In this document: one piece after another, positions 34,750-47,425 of the stretch | Numbering within the stretch: the stretch's first letter is position 1 | How the letters are laid out: the number at the start of each line of letters is the position of its first letter | Assembly (NCBI RefSeq): GCF_963422355.1 | Contig: NC_085086.1 | Location: 11,011,917 to 11,075,916 of the forward strand | DNA from: Corticium candelabrum | Lineage: Eukaryota > Porifera > Homoscleromorpha > Homosclerophorida > Plakinidae | Direction of reading: 5' to 3' | DNA: 64,000 nucleotides | Program-made: the position numbers and the translations under genes | The notes under the pieces: generated by a model | Database searches by the model: none | What the model saw: only the letters and a program-made list of their open reading frames with translations | Told to the model about the DNA's origin: nothing

Positions 34750-36187
34750 TTAACTTAATTTTAACCGATTTAGCTCACTTGAAGCATTGGTAGACGGAAA
34801 GAGTCCGTTCTGCTCAAAAATCCAGTCGGAAGTAGATGTTTCTGCATCATTCTCTTCATTTCGATGAACACATTTGATACATGGAATCCAGGTGCAACGT
34901 TCAATTCCTCTGATGTGATCGTCATGGTAGTTGGAACTATTTCGTCTCATAGATATGTCGCATTTCATTCGTCTACAAAACTTGCGAATTGAATGTAAAA
35001 AGTTATTTCCTGTGAATGTGTAGATGAGAGGATTAACTACTGGACTGATTGAGATGAGAAGAAGGCTGGCTGCAGTAGTATTGTCTAGTAGCCGAGATGC
35101 TGTAGGAGTTGGATCACCTTGAGCTATAGATGGCACGGCAAAGATTCCTGACCAATGCAATGCAGTTGTGGGAATCCAACATGCAATGTTTATTAGAACA
35201 ATTACACTCAATCTCCATTGAAATTTGTGCATGTCAGATGTTCTTGTTAGGTTTCTTCGAGAAGCTCTTCTCCCAACCGTGAGGCACACTATCAAATAGA
35301 GAACAACTGATGACAATGTAAGAAGAGTACATAGAGATGACACAGCTGCTCCTAGATATTGACTGGAGTCAACCTCTACAGCACAAGGCATACCATCGAG
35401 ATCGTTAGTTACAATGGTGGAATTGCCGTGTGAGACTGTTTCAGTACTTTTGACGCAAAAACCAAAACTACATGACTGAACTAAAGCACAACGTCCAAAA
35501 ATCTCGGTAATTTGTTCACGTCTCGAGTAACTGGCATTGTCTATCCAGCTAACATCAAATTCAAGTGGTACAAACAGAAATTGCAGACGAAAATAGTGGA
35601 AAACCGTAAGCACAGACAAAATACTAGCAACGACGAAAACAACTTGACAGATGACTGTGATAACCACAACTCGCTTGCGAACTAGTGAACAGTAACAACG
35701 AGAACACCATCCGTTTATTGCTTGAATTAAGTAAACTGCAATATTGAAAGTTGCCAACTGAGCTGTGAGGCAAGAAACGCAAGACAGGACTGAGCTTGCA
35801 ATGCAAGCATGACGCGTAGAAACTTGTTTCCATTGCTGTTGTTGTGCTGGATGAGATTCAGTCACTAGACTCTCAAGAAGCAGCAAGTGAACACAATATA
35901 AGAAGTCTGAAACTGCTAGCATGATGATGAGGATTGAGAGAGGAGATGATCTTTGATCTCTTTTCTGCACAAATCTCCACATCACAACCAATATGTTACC
36001 AATAATTCCAATCGAAAGTAACATCCAAACAACGACATGGAAAACATCGCTTGCCAAAACTAAAGATACGAATGAACGTTTGATAAACAGCATTATATAC
36101 GTTTCTTGGTGTTTTACCATCCCCGGAAGGCTCGTAGTCTAATGTGTTCGTTTCATCAATAACAAAGGCACTGCCACTTTCTTCCAT
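34750..36187 (-). CDS. 7TM receptor, class A-like (receptor 4), probably fused to kinase 3
   Basis: Receptor-only form: complement(join(34750..36059,36118..36187)), 459 residues. Exon 1 (23 codons from MEESGSAF) ends GGGATG|GTAAAA; the intron is 58 bases with acceptor TCTTTAG|TTTTGGCA. TM1 GIIGNILVV, TM2 LAVSD, TM6 CWIP and TM7 NPLIYTFTGNNF (Lys to Asn relative to sisters) are present, with no DRY after TM3. The extracellular loop before TM5 has Cys and NxS/T sites. The phase-1 donor TCAA|GTGAGC is at 34779/34778; using it joins the tail to kinase 3. Nearest relative: receptor 2. Confidence 0.9.
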
Positions 36188-36256
36188 GACGGTCTAGCGA
36201 CAAAGCAAGTGACTACTCATTCGTGTTCTCACACTAAAACTGTCACACCTAACCAA

Positions 36257-36410
36257 TTGGAACGAATACAAGATACCAATGTCTGAAACAAATAACACAA
36301 GGTCGCTCTGTTAATAGCAAAACGTTCCCTAAACTCACGTGCAAACGCTAATTACGTGAAAGCATGCAAACAATCCCCATTTGCTTACATTCAAAACTAC
36401 AAAATTATAG
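36257..36410 (-). promoter_or_regulatory. conserved receptor upstream block (copy 4)
   Basis: Same block, with CACGTG near 36336 and ctaattacgtgaaagcatg following. Confidence 0.5.
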
Positions 36411-36962
36411 AAATGTTAGAAGGTTAATCAGTAATTGCTCAAAATAGGAAATTATTACAATCGTAGATACAGAGTCGCTGTTTTAGCTTCTACTTGACAG
36501 AAAGACTGTAGACACTGTAGTATGCATTAATAACTAGTGTAAGCACTGTATTACCTATTTCATGTCTACACAAAATACATGAATCCACCAAAATGCAAAA
36601 TCCCGGCTGCATATTCTTTGTCACCATCATAGACATTTCTATTTACTTTCACCATTATCAATGGTCCATAAAGGAATTTAGGGAATCTTTGTGCTTTCAA
36701 AATAATTGTCTTACACATTCTGTTTGGTTTCAGTATTTCGTTAGGGTAATTTTGAGTGACGTATCATTTGGTTTCGAAATCGTCTAGCATGTGCTTCATT
36801 CGAGGTATACGATAGAATTTTATCGGTCTACGACGTCTTTGTTTGCTACTTCTTTCAACCCACCTCTCTTACAAGTAACATTCTGAATGCAGTTTGCCCC
36901 GCTATGCTCCGAGATCACGTGCTGCATCTACATGGCATGACTGCAATGCCCATAATGTAATT

Positions 36963-38182
36963 CAGCTATGAGCCTCTAGGAAAAGGGACTTTGTAAAAGT
37001 CACGAGACTCGGCGAGTAGCGTACTCTAAACGTATAGGGCTAAACCGATTTCCGGTCTGGGGACTTGTGTCTGTCTGGCTGGCCGGCTGGCTACGTCTGT
37101 CACGCTACAGGAATGTGTCACGCCTCCTTAGTGTGGTCCAATCACGAAGCATTAATTCCTTTATGTCGTACGTAGCAACCGAAGACAATGGACGAACAGC
37201 CAACCGTAGGCGCGAAACTTCCTTGAGAGAGTTTTCTCACCAGAACAGTGTAAATCATGTTTGCGATGGCTGGGAACTGTCGGAAATAAACAACAGAACT
37301 CACCTGTCTGCAACTGCCGACCCAAAATCGATCGCTTTCTTGGTTTTACGATAGTTATAAGGGAATCTAACCTTACGCAACCAGGAGAGATTCTAAGTCC
37401 CGTATACGATGACTTTACGGCTACAGGCTATTTACGGACTTTGCGGTCACGCGAAACGACAGCCGCTATGTAGGATTTTAAATACATTTTACAGGTAACT
37501 GTACCCTACAGTTTTAGTACATGCATGTGTACGCACATACTTGATATCCCAATATCAATTTCTATGTGCCAGCCTCTCTCTTCATCCGGCTCTTTCATAA
37601 CATACTTGGTCAAAATACTGTACTGACATAGAAAGAGGTGTCGGTCAGAAGTGGAAAAGGAGGAGGGGCTGGCTACCTGATTACCATATGTATTGCTGGA
37701 AAAGCGATCGAAGAAGGCCACAAGAAATAGAATCCAGAACATCCCAACTAGCCACGAGAATGTGCATGCACTTTGTTCTTAGATTTTTATAACAGGCAGT
37801 AGTACGTACAGTACAAGTTCTGTGTTTAATTAATTAATTAACTATTATGTTTAGTAATTGGTGTTGATACTGTGTGTCGCTAATTAGGCACATTAATCAA
37901 TCGGTTATACTTTGTTGCACTATAATTAAATTAATTAATTAGCCGCTTCTACTCCAACCGGGCATGCAAATACTTAAATTTTGATGATTAGATATTACTT
38001 ATAGATATTATTATTTAACACTTATTACGATATAAATTTATTGATATTAATACTATTGTAGGCTTGTCTCAAAAATTTAAACTCACGCATTCTCTCGCAT
38101 TTTTTCTGCAAACTCACGCATTTGGACACTGCTAGGTTGGCAGGTCTGATGTTGTGTTCAACACTTTGAAGGCTCATAGCTG
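36963..38182. mobile_element. insertion unique to block II with inverted ends
   Basis: Begins CAGCTATGAGCCT and ends AGGCTCATAGCTG, a perfect 13-base inverted repeat. Block I runs from catgaatgcaatgaccataatgtaatg without it (about 14380-14410). Flanking copies of ctgcaatg.cca..ataatgtaat lie left (36943-36962) and right (about 38240-38265), so some flanking sequence was duplicated too. Open frames inside (37067-37354 and others) are not recognised. Confidence 0.55.
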
Positions 38183-38274
38183 TAGAAGCGACGATGTAAA
38201 CACAGCTTCAATTACTAGTGATATTTGAAATAGCATGTCTGCAATGACCATGCATAATGTAATGATATTTATAA

Positions 38275-38443
38275 TAGTGGCGTAGGAAGATGTTCGCGAG
38301 CGAGGAGGCTGTGTACCCTGGTGTATCATCATGCCAAACCTACCTCGCTTGCCAAACCGTAACCGATTTGCAAAGTCAGTACAGCACAAAATTTTTAATT
38401 TTTATAGTGAGCGAGCCCCCCGCTGCCCGGTTCCTACGTCGGT
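38275..38443. mobile_element. small inverted-end element (MITE), block II copy
   Basis: Counterpart of 14421-14587: ggcgtaggaagatgttcgcgagcg at the left, ttcctacgtcggtgg at the right. Confidence 0.45.
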
Positions 38444-38521
38444 GGATAACAAGGATGGGCAACACATGCATACGGTAACGGTTTGAAGTGTGTCCAATTC
38501 GTACAGTACAGTACTTTGTAT

Positions 38522-38687
38522 CAGGACCTGATGCAGATGGGGTTCAGGGGGTTTCAACCCCTTCTTTTCCGATAGGCGTGGTTCAATAATTTTATATAAT
38601 TTCATTAGAAAAGAAAAGATTAGTAATGCTATAAATAACTGCTACCAGGTCAACCACCTCGTTTTTAAATTCCTGGATCCGGGCCTG
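38522..38687. mobile_element. hAT-type MITE, 5- to 6-base target duplication
   Basis: Begins CAGGACCTGATGCAG, ends CTGGATCCGGGCCTG. TTGTAT is present at 38516-38521 and 38688-38693. Block I shows the empty site at about 14668 (ctttgcatattgttg). Relative of 26298-26461. Confidence 0.7.
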
Positions 38688-39719
38688 TTGTATATTGTTG
38701 TACCAGTACAATTCGTTTCAGCTATCACAATGCTTCGACCACGTATACTGTGGCATGTATACTTCAATATATCGTTAATTAAAAACAATTAATTAAAATG
38801 ATTAAAATAATTAATTAAAATAATTAATTAAAATAATTAATTAACTAGTTTTACGGTATTTGTTATACGTATTTGTTGAGCTGTCGTGGAAGTATAACAT
38901 GCAAACTTTCTAGTAATTTAGCTAGATCACGTATCCATGCCTGTTTCGCGATCGTGATCAAGACAATTGAAATGTACAGTGTAAGTATGCACTCAGTTCC
39001 GTTGTACAGTAACATAGAAATTGATATCAGCAAACATTGACTACCAGCAGTGTTAGATACAGCACAGTGAGTGTAGTAATCGTACTGTAGTACTGAACGT
39101 GTGAATAGTTGACTGTAGGTGGCATTCAGCTCCTAAGGAGTTTCTCGGTTGTCGAGTACACACAGTACCTAGCTACAATACACAAGGATGGGGTGACGGG
39201 AACTTTGTGAGGCTTTTTCTTCGCCGTTTGGTCACATGCACGAATCGTTCCTACACTGATCTGTAGTCGGACACGGACACGATTTTTTGGAGTAGGTCTT
39301 ATAATGAAACATGGTCGTGGGGAGGAGAAATTTGAGGTTCGTGTGTACACACGGATATTTACATACCAAGAGCTCGAAGGATTGCCCTATAGAACCACGC
39401 CCCTTTCTGTTTTGCGACCCGGATTAGAAGTATCGCTATGCTCGCCAATTAATTGTTTCAATTGCACACGGAAATCTTGCATAAAACTTCTCTAGATAGT
39501 CTGGACTTAGAGCAGTTTACACAAACGCGACCATTCTGTCTGAACTGCATTAATTAAATGAAAGTGACAACGAATACACACCGTAATTGAAAGAGTCAAC
39601 GTCAAAAGCAACTAAAGCAAATTTTTCTAAAATCAACTTTACATTGTATTGCCATAATCTGCATGACAATTGCTCATGCAAGTTGCAAAGAGTTTGTCCA
39701 TTAATTAAGCAAAGACGAT
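38688..39719. other. intergenic, no gene seen
   Basis: Block sequence matching about 14670-16100 except for the block I insertion. AT-rich taattaaaataatt repeats at 38770-38850. Confidence 0.45.
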
Positions 39720-41275
39720 TTTTACAATAAATTTGATGACTTCCAGGCTGTGAGTTGACCATACTGCATATACATAGGTTTGCACCACCAAAGGGTAGAA
39801 AAAACCATCTGCTGCTGTTACATTGTCGTCGTGTCTGTTGTCTTTTTCTGATTCACCAAACTTGGCAGCTGCACCAGCTTCATTTGCAGCATTGATTATC
39901 TGAAAAGGATTGAAGGAGTTTCTTATAGACACATCAAAGTATGCAGGTCTGCCCTGAGGAAAGTCGGGGTGGTGAATGTCCCTCGATCTGTCAAAGGACT
40001 GAGTTGAGCAACGCTGTACGGCGAGTACCAGAGTTTTTCTTGAGAATGCAGTAGCAAACAATGTCACAAAGAGCATCAAGTCGTTTTCTTCTCAAAGGAC
40101 CATCACTGATCATTAGTCTCGCGTAGCCAGACCCCTTTCCGCCGCGTCCTCCCCGGCGAAATGGGGTCTGGTGAACAGGCTTTGATGTTGCTGTGTGCCG
40201 TGTAGCCAGAAATCGGCTATCTAAAGACCGGATTTAGTCTTTTAAATGCTTCACTAAAGACCAGCCTGATATACATGCAGTGCAATCCTATCTCATTAGC
40301 TTCTCTTGTTTCATAGAGAACAACTTGAATACTACAGGTAGAGTCGTTGCTGTTTGTAAAATCTGCATGTCTACAGCAACAATTAATTAAACGCGGCCGC
40401 GGAAACGTTGACGTCGACAGGCCTAGGCTTCCATCTTCTAGGCAATCTGTCATGATCGACGTAGTACATAGCGTTTGTGCGCTTGTGTAACAACGAAGAC
40501 TGAATGCGAACGTACTCGATGTAAAGCAATGCACAAAACACGTGAGATGATTACCCAAACACAGAAGGACGACTCATCTTGTTTCGAAGACGTCATGCCC
40601 TTCAATTCCAGGACCAGATATCGCTCACTCTGGACTGTCCGCGAGCGCTTTAGACGTCAAAACAGCAAACAGCATCGAGTACGTTCGCATCCATTCAGTG
40701 CGTTCGCATTCAGTCTCCGTTGTGACGTAAGCGCACAACGCTAGACGCACGACGTCGAGCCTGCCGACGTCAACGTTTCCGCGGCCGCATTTAATTGTTG
40801 CTGTAGACATGCAGATTTCACAAACAGCAACGACTCTAGCTGTAGTCTTCTAGTTGTTCTCTACGAAACAAGGGAAGCTAATGAGATAGGATTGCACTGC
40901 TGCATACCAGTCTCGTCTTTAGTGAAGCATTTAAGAAACTAAATCCGGTCTTTAGATAGCCGATTTCTGGCTACGCGGCACACAGCGACATCAAAGCCTG
41001 TTCACCAGACCCCATTTCGCCGGGGAAGACGCGGCGGAAAGGGGTCTGGCTACGCGAGAATAACTGATCATGAGCTAGGGCGTGATCGCCATGTTCATCT
41101 AGCACATAATTACAGTTGCATCTGATTAAGTTGGGAATATTTGGACATACAGAGATTCCAAGGCGAAGCCGTAAAGCTCTAGTGAACTCCTGGAGGGTCG
41201 TGGCTAGGCCGAGACTGCGGTTAGGAATTGCTCTCAACCAACCCCCTGAATGAGGAGACGATATGGCTTTCACTA
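39720..41275 (-). pseudogene. retroelement C-terminal fragment, split by a foldback element (copy II)
   Basis: Minus-strand frame 41273 to about 41065 has CPNIPNLIRCNCNY...LDEHGDHALAHD. It is interrupted by 40114-41062, then resumes 40079-39705 with FPQGRPAYFDVSIRNS and AANEAGAAAKFGESEKDNRHDD. The order agrees with copy I at 16100-16640. Resembles C-terminal regions of reverse-transcriptase-type proteins. No catalytic part is present. Confidence 0.5.
40114..41062. mobile_element. Mutator-like foldback element, 9-base target duplication
   Basis: Starts TAGTCTCGCGTAGCCAGACC and ends GGTCTGGCTACGCGAGAATA. The two arms are inverted over roughly 400 bases (about 40114-40520 against 40666-41062), leaving a loop near 145 bases. 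ACTGATCAT flanks both sides (40105-40113, 41063-41071). Block I has one uninterrupted actgatcgtgag at about 16454. A 9-base duplication and long terminal repeats are the signature of Mutator-like elements. No transposase inside. Confidence 0.8.
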
Positions 41276-42212
41276 CGCCTTGCTTGATCTCTTAAGCTTT
41301 GACACTTTCTTTCCATGGTGGACGTGAGATTGTCATCCAAACACTTCTGCAAATCATGTTGTGTCTACTTTAATGATATACGGCCATTCATGTGTGGAAG
41401 TATTAATTAAAGGTTGTCAGATGTTGTCTACTTTGAATTTCGTCGAGAATGAGAAGATCAAGACTTTCATCGCCAACAATTAGAAATAGGGGCTTCTTCG
41501 TTGTTGGGCTTGAGGCATTAAGTTGTGTAGCAGTCAATTTGAAAGTTGACGCGATGAGTTGCAACTTCCAACAAAAGCTGCGGATGAAGTCTTGCTAGCT
41601 TTCCGAAGACCAACACCACCATATCGAATAAGGACAGTTGCTTGTTGCTAGGCCTGATATATATCACCAACGAGGTAGTGTTGATTGATATGTAGGGTTG
41701 AGTTTGTGTTCAGTTCTTCTGTAAGAGCGCATATTGGTATCAGAAGTTTTATGCTACAAAGTTGATTTCTATACCAAACCTCTGTGCTTGCAACGGAGCA
41801 TGTCCGTGGCTACTCAAATTTGTCACTGCAGTGCACAGTCCCCTCTCGAGGGACCGACCTCCGCGTAAAGTTCTTGATGACGCGAACGCTACACCTTCCA
41901 GTTTATTCGAATACACGCTCACACCAGCTCCGTGTAGACTGTACGTTTCGTCACCCTTCGCAACGCTTCCAGCGATCGAAGACATTAGACTGATTGAAGC
42001 TAGCATGGTATCAATATTTATCTGAACTTTTTTTGTATTATGTTATACTATCCATGTAACAGAAGTACTACTCTAACTCCATGGTGCACATTACAATCAA
42101 ACATGCTACGATTATGAAATGCTCAAATGTAAAACGACTTGATAAGTACAGAAAGACCGGACAACATCTGCATTCGCAGCAGTTTCTAGATCAAGCACAG
42201 TTTGTGATGACG
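41276..42212. other. intergenic, no gene seen
   Basis: Matches 16641-17596. Open frames differ between blocks and have no known domain. Confidence 0.45.
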
Positions 42213-44113
<1,901 letters not shown>

Positions 44114-44456
44114 CTTGTTGACAGCAATAAGACAATTAGATTAGAAAAAGACGGTAACTATGCATCAAACTAAAACACAATTGCAAAACAAATAGAACCA
44201 AGCACACAGAAGCAAACCAGTTACACATCCAGCATATTCTAGATTTAAAAATTTAAGAACATGTTTACTTAACAAAACTTATATATATAAAGTATTCAAC
44301 TTGCATAACTCATTCTAGAAAAGACTGCTGCACAATGTAGTTACATCCTATATATTGATTAATGATAGCAACTAGTATTAGTATTATAATCACCAACGTT
44401 AGCAAAAAGCATAGATAGTGTTACCGCTAGTGGCTACTTATTGAAGATGTAACATA

Positions 44457-44760
44457 CCGTATTTCTTTAGATAGTGGCCGCGGCCTCTATTTTTAACAAG
44501 GTTACGGAACTGCAGCCTCTAGAAGAGGGCGGCCTTGAGTTTCTAAACACCGTGACACGTTGATACTTGAACGTCACATTTCTTTCTGTTGACATAATTG
44601 GACGCTTTTGAAGGGGCAGGTTTAGCCTGTAATTACCATAAATAACTATTATGTTATAATTGAGAGACAAATGCGCGTAGTGATATGGGCGTGGCCAGTA
44701 ACTTTGCTGACTTTAGGTGCGGCCTCAATTCGAGGGAGGCCTCTATTCAAAGAAATACGG
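44457..44760. mobile_element. MITE with TA target (copy II)
   Basis: CCGTATTTCTTTAGATAG ... CTATTCAAAGAAATACGG, TA at 44455-44456. The right-hand duplicate has decayed to TT. Same place as 19359-19661. Confidence 0.7.
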
Positions 44761-45100
44761 TTAAGGCATGCACTGAATGTACAACGATTCCGAATTTGTT
44801 GTTTGGCATCCCTCGATCAACGCGTAGAAACATCAAACTTGCAAAGAACATGAGAAATGCATTGAACTAGCACATACCTAAACGTGCAAGCAAAGGTATC
44901 TAGACTGCCACTCTTTCAAGAAAAAAATAAATTTGAAAATGTGGTCTAGGACTGGCACTCGATGTAGGTGCTAAAGCAGTCTTCTTACGTTCGGCTAGAA
45001 TTAGTATTCAACATCATATGTTGATCATGCGCAAATCTAATCAGCAACTTTGAATACAATAAAAGTAGAGTGTAATGACAGTTACACGCATTGAAAACAA
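44761..45100. other. linking intron / 3' flank of receptor 5
   Basis: No frame. Nearly identical in order to 19664-20001. AATAAA on the coding strand overlaps the last receptor codons (about 45112-45117). Confidence 0.5.
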
Positions 45101-46557
45101 TCATACTGTCTGTTTATTCAAGCAGTATCTAGAACTGATCTCACTTGACTCAATGGTAGACGGCAAGAGTCTGCTCTGATTAGAATTCCAGTCAGAAGGA
45201 TCTGTATCATTGTCTTCATCAATTTGGTGAACACATCTGACCCATGGAATACAGCTGCAACGTTCAACTCCTCTAATGTGATCATCGTGGTAGTTGGAAC
45301 TGTTTTGTCTCATAGATATGTTGCATTTCATTCGTCTACAAAACTTGCGAATTGAATGTAAAAAGTTCTTTCCTGTTAATGTGTAGATGAGAGGATTAAC
45401 TGCTGGACTGATTGAGATGAGAAGAACATTTGCTGCAGTAGTATTGTTAAATTGCCGAGATTCTGTAGAATCTATATCTACAAATTGCATGCCAACCATT
45501 CTTGACCAATGCAATGCAGTTGTGGGAATCCAACATGCAATGTTTATTAGAACAATTACACTCAATCTCCATTGAAATTTGTGTATGTCAGATGTTCTTG
45601 TTAGGTTTCTCGGAGAGGCTCTTCTACGAACCGTGAGGCACACTATCAAATAGAGAACAACATATGACAATGTAAGAAGAGTACATAGAGATGCCACAGC
45701 TGCTCCTAGAAAAGGATTGAGGCCAGCATCTAATTCACAAGAGATACCATCGAGATCGTTAGTTACAGTGGTGTAATTGCCGTGTGAGACTGATTCAGTA
45801 CTATTGATGCAATAACCAAAATAACCGCATGACTGAACTAAAGCACAACTTCCAAAAATCGCAGTAATTTGTGCACGACTTGAGTAACGGACATTAGATC
45901 TGTCTACCCAGCTGCTTTCATATTGAAACAAAAATGGCACATCAACATATAGAAAAAGCAAAAACGGGGACAAAATACTAGCAACGACCAAAACAACTTG
46001 GTAAATGATTGTGGTGACCACAACTCGCTTGCGAACTAGTGAGCAACAACAACGAGAACACCATCCGTTTAGTACTTGAAACGAGTAAACTGCAATATTG
46101 AAAGTTGCCCACTGAGCTGTGAGACAAGAAACCCAAGACAGAACGGAGCTTGTATTGCACACATAACGCGTAGAGACTTGTTCCCAATGCTTTTGTTGTC
46201 CTAGATGAGATTCAGTCACTAGACCCTCAAGAAGAAGCAAGTGAACACAATAGAAGAAGTCTGAAACTGCTAGCATGATGATGAGGATTGAGAGAGGAGA
46301 CGATCTCTGATCTCTTTTCTGTGCAAGTCTCCACACCACAACCAATATGTTACCAATAATTCCAATCGAAAGCAACATCCAAACAACGACATGGAAAACA
46401 TCGCTGGCCAAAACTAGAGATACAAATGAACGTTTGATAAATATCATTTTTTGGGTGTTTTACCATCTCCGGAAGGTTCGTAGAAATCGTATGATGGGTA
46501 GTCTGATGTGGGAATGTTCTTTTCATCAATAACAGAGACACCCCCACTTTCTTCCAT
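45101..46557 (-). CDS. 7TM receptor, class A-like (receptor 5), probably fused to kinase 4
   Basis: Receptor-only form: complement(join(45101..46413,46464..46557)), 468 residues. Exon 1 has 31 codons (MEESGGVSVI... SGD), donor GATG|GTAAAA, a 50-base intron and acceptor TCTCTAG|TTTTGGCC. TM1 GIIGNILVV, TM2 LAVSD, TM6 CWIP, TM7 NPLIYTLTGKNF, no DRY. The segment before TM5 has GSCALVQSC and NxS/T sites; the tail has CSCIPWVRC. Donor TCAA|GTGAGA at 45145/45144 is phase 1 and fits kinase 4. AATAAA overlaps the receptor-only stop, so intron polyadenylation could give a kinase-less form. Confidence 0.92.
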
Positions 46558-46620
46558 GACGGTCTAGCGACAAAGCAAGTGGCTAATCAGTTGTGTTCTC
46601 ACACTAAAACTGTCGCACCT

Positions 46621-46782
46621 CACCAATTGCGACGACTACAAGATACCAATGTCTGAAACAAATAACACGAAGCCGCTCTGCTAATTAGCAAAACGTTCCC
46701 TGAAACTCACGTGCAAACATTAGTTACGTGAAAGCATGCAAACAATCCCCACTTGTTTACATTCGAATCTATAAAATTATAG
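46621..46782 (-). promoter_or_regulatory. conserved receptor upstream block (copy 5)
   Basis: Same block as the other copies, CACGTG near 46708. Confidence 0.5.
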
Positions 46783-47425
46783 AGATGTTAGACTTTAATT
46801 TAAAGTGTAATTGATCAGTCATTGCACAAAATAGGAAATTATCACTACAATCACAAGCTGTCTTATGGTCGCGTTTAATTAATTTCCACTGTATTTGACA
46901 GAAACGCTCTAGACACTGTAGCATACGCATACATTAGCAAGTGCAAAGACTCTATTATCAATTATCTCATGTTTACACAAATTTATAAATCCACCAAAAG
47001 CTATATCCCGTCTGCATGTTCTTTAGTTAATTGTCATCATGACAAACATTTGTATAGTGTTAAGCATTTACCAATGGTTCATAAAAGAATTTAGGGAATC
47101 TTTTGTGCTTTCAAAATTGTCCCACACATTCTCTTCGGTTTCATCATTTCGTCAGAGTAATTTCCAGTGACGTATCATTGGGATCGTTTGTTATGTGCTT
47201 AATTCATTTGAGCCACAATAGAATTTATTCGGTTTCAGGACTTCTTTGTTTGCTGCTTCTTTCAACCCACCTCCCTCACCTATCACACGGATAGCATTCT
47301 GAATGTAGTTTGCCCTGCTATCACCCAGATCACGTGCGGCATGTCAATGGCATTGACTAGAATGGCCATGTAGAATGTAAATGCTAGTAATGAGAAGTTA
47401 CACATGCGTTCTAGAAAGTGTGTTC
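46783..47425. other. intergenic; holds the empty site of the block I transposon
   Basis: tatcacacggatagcattctg at about 47281-47301 is the uninterrupted version of the site occupied by the transposon at 22201-24822. No gene seen. Confidence 0.6.
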
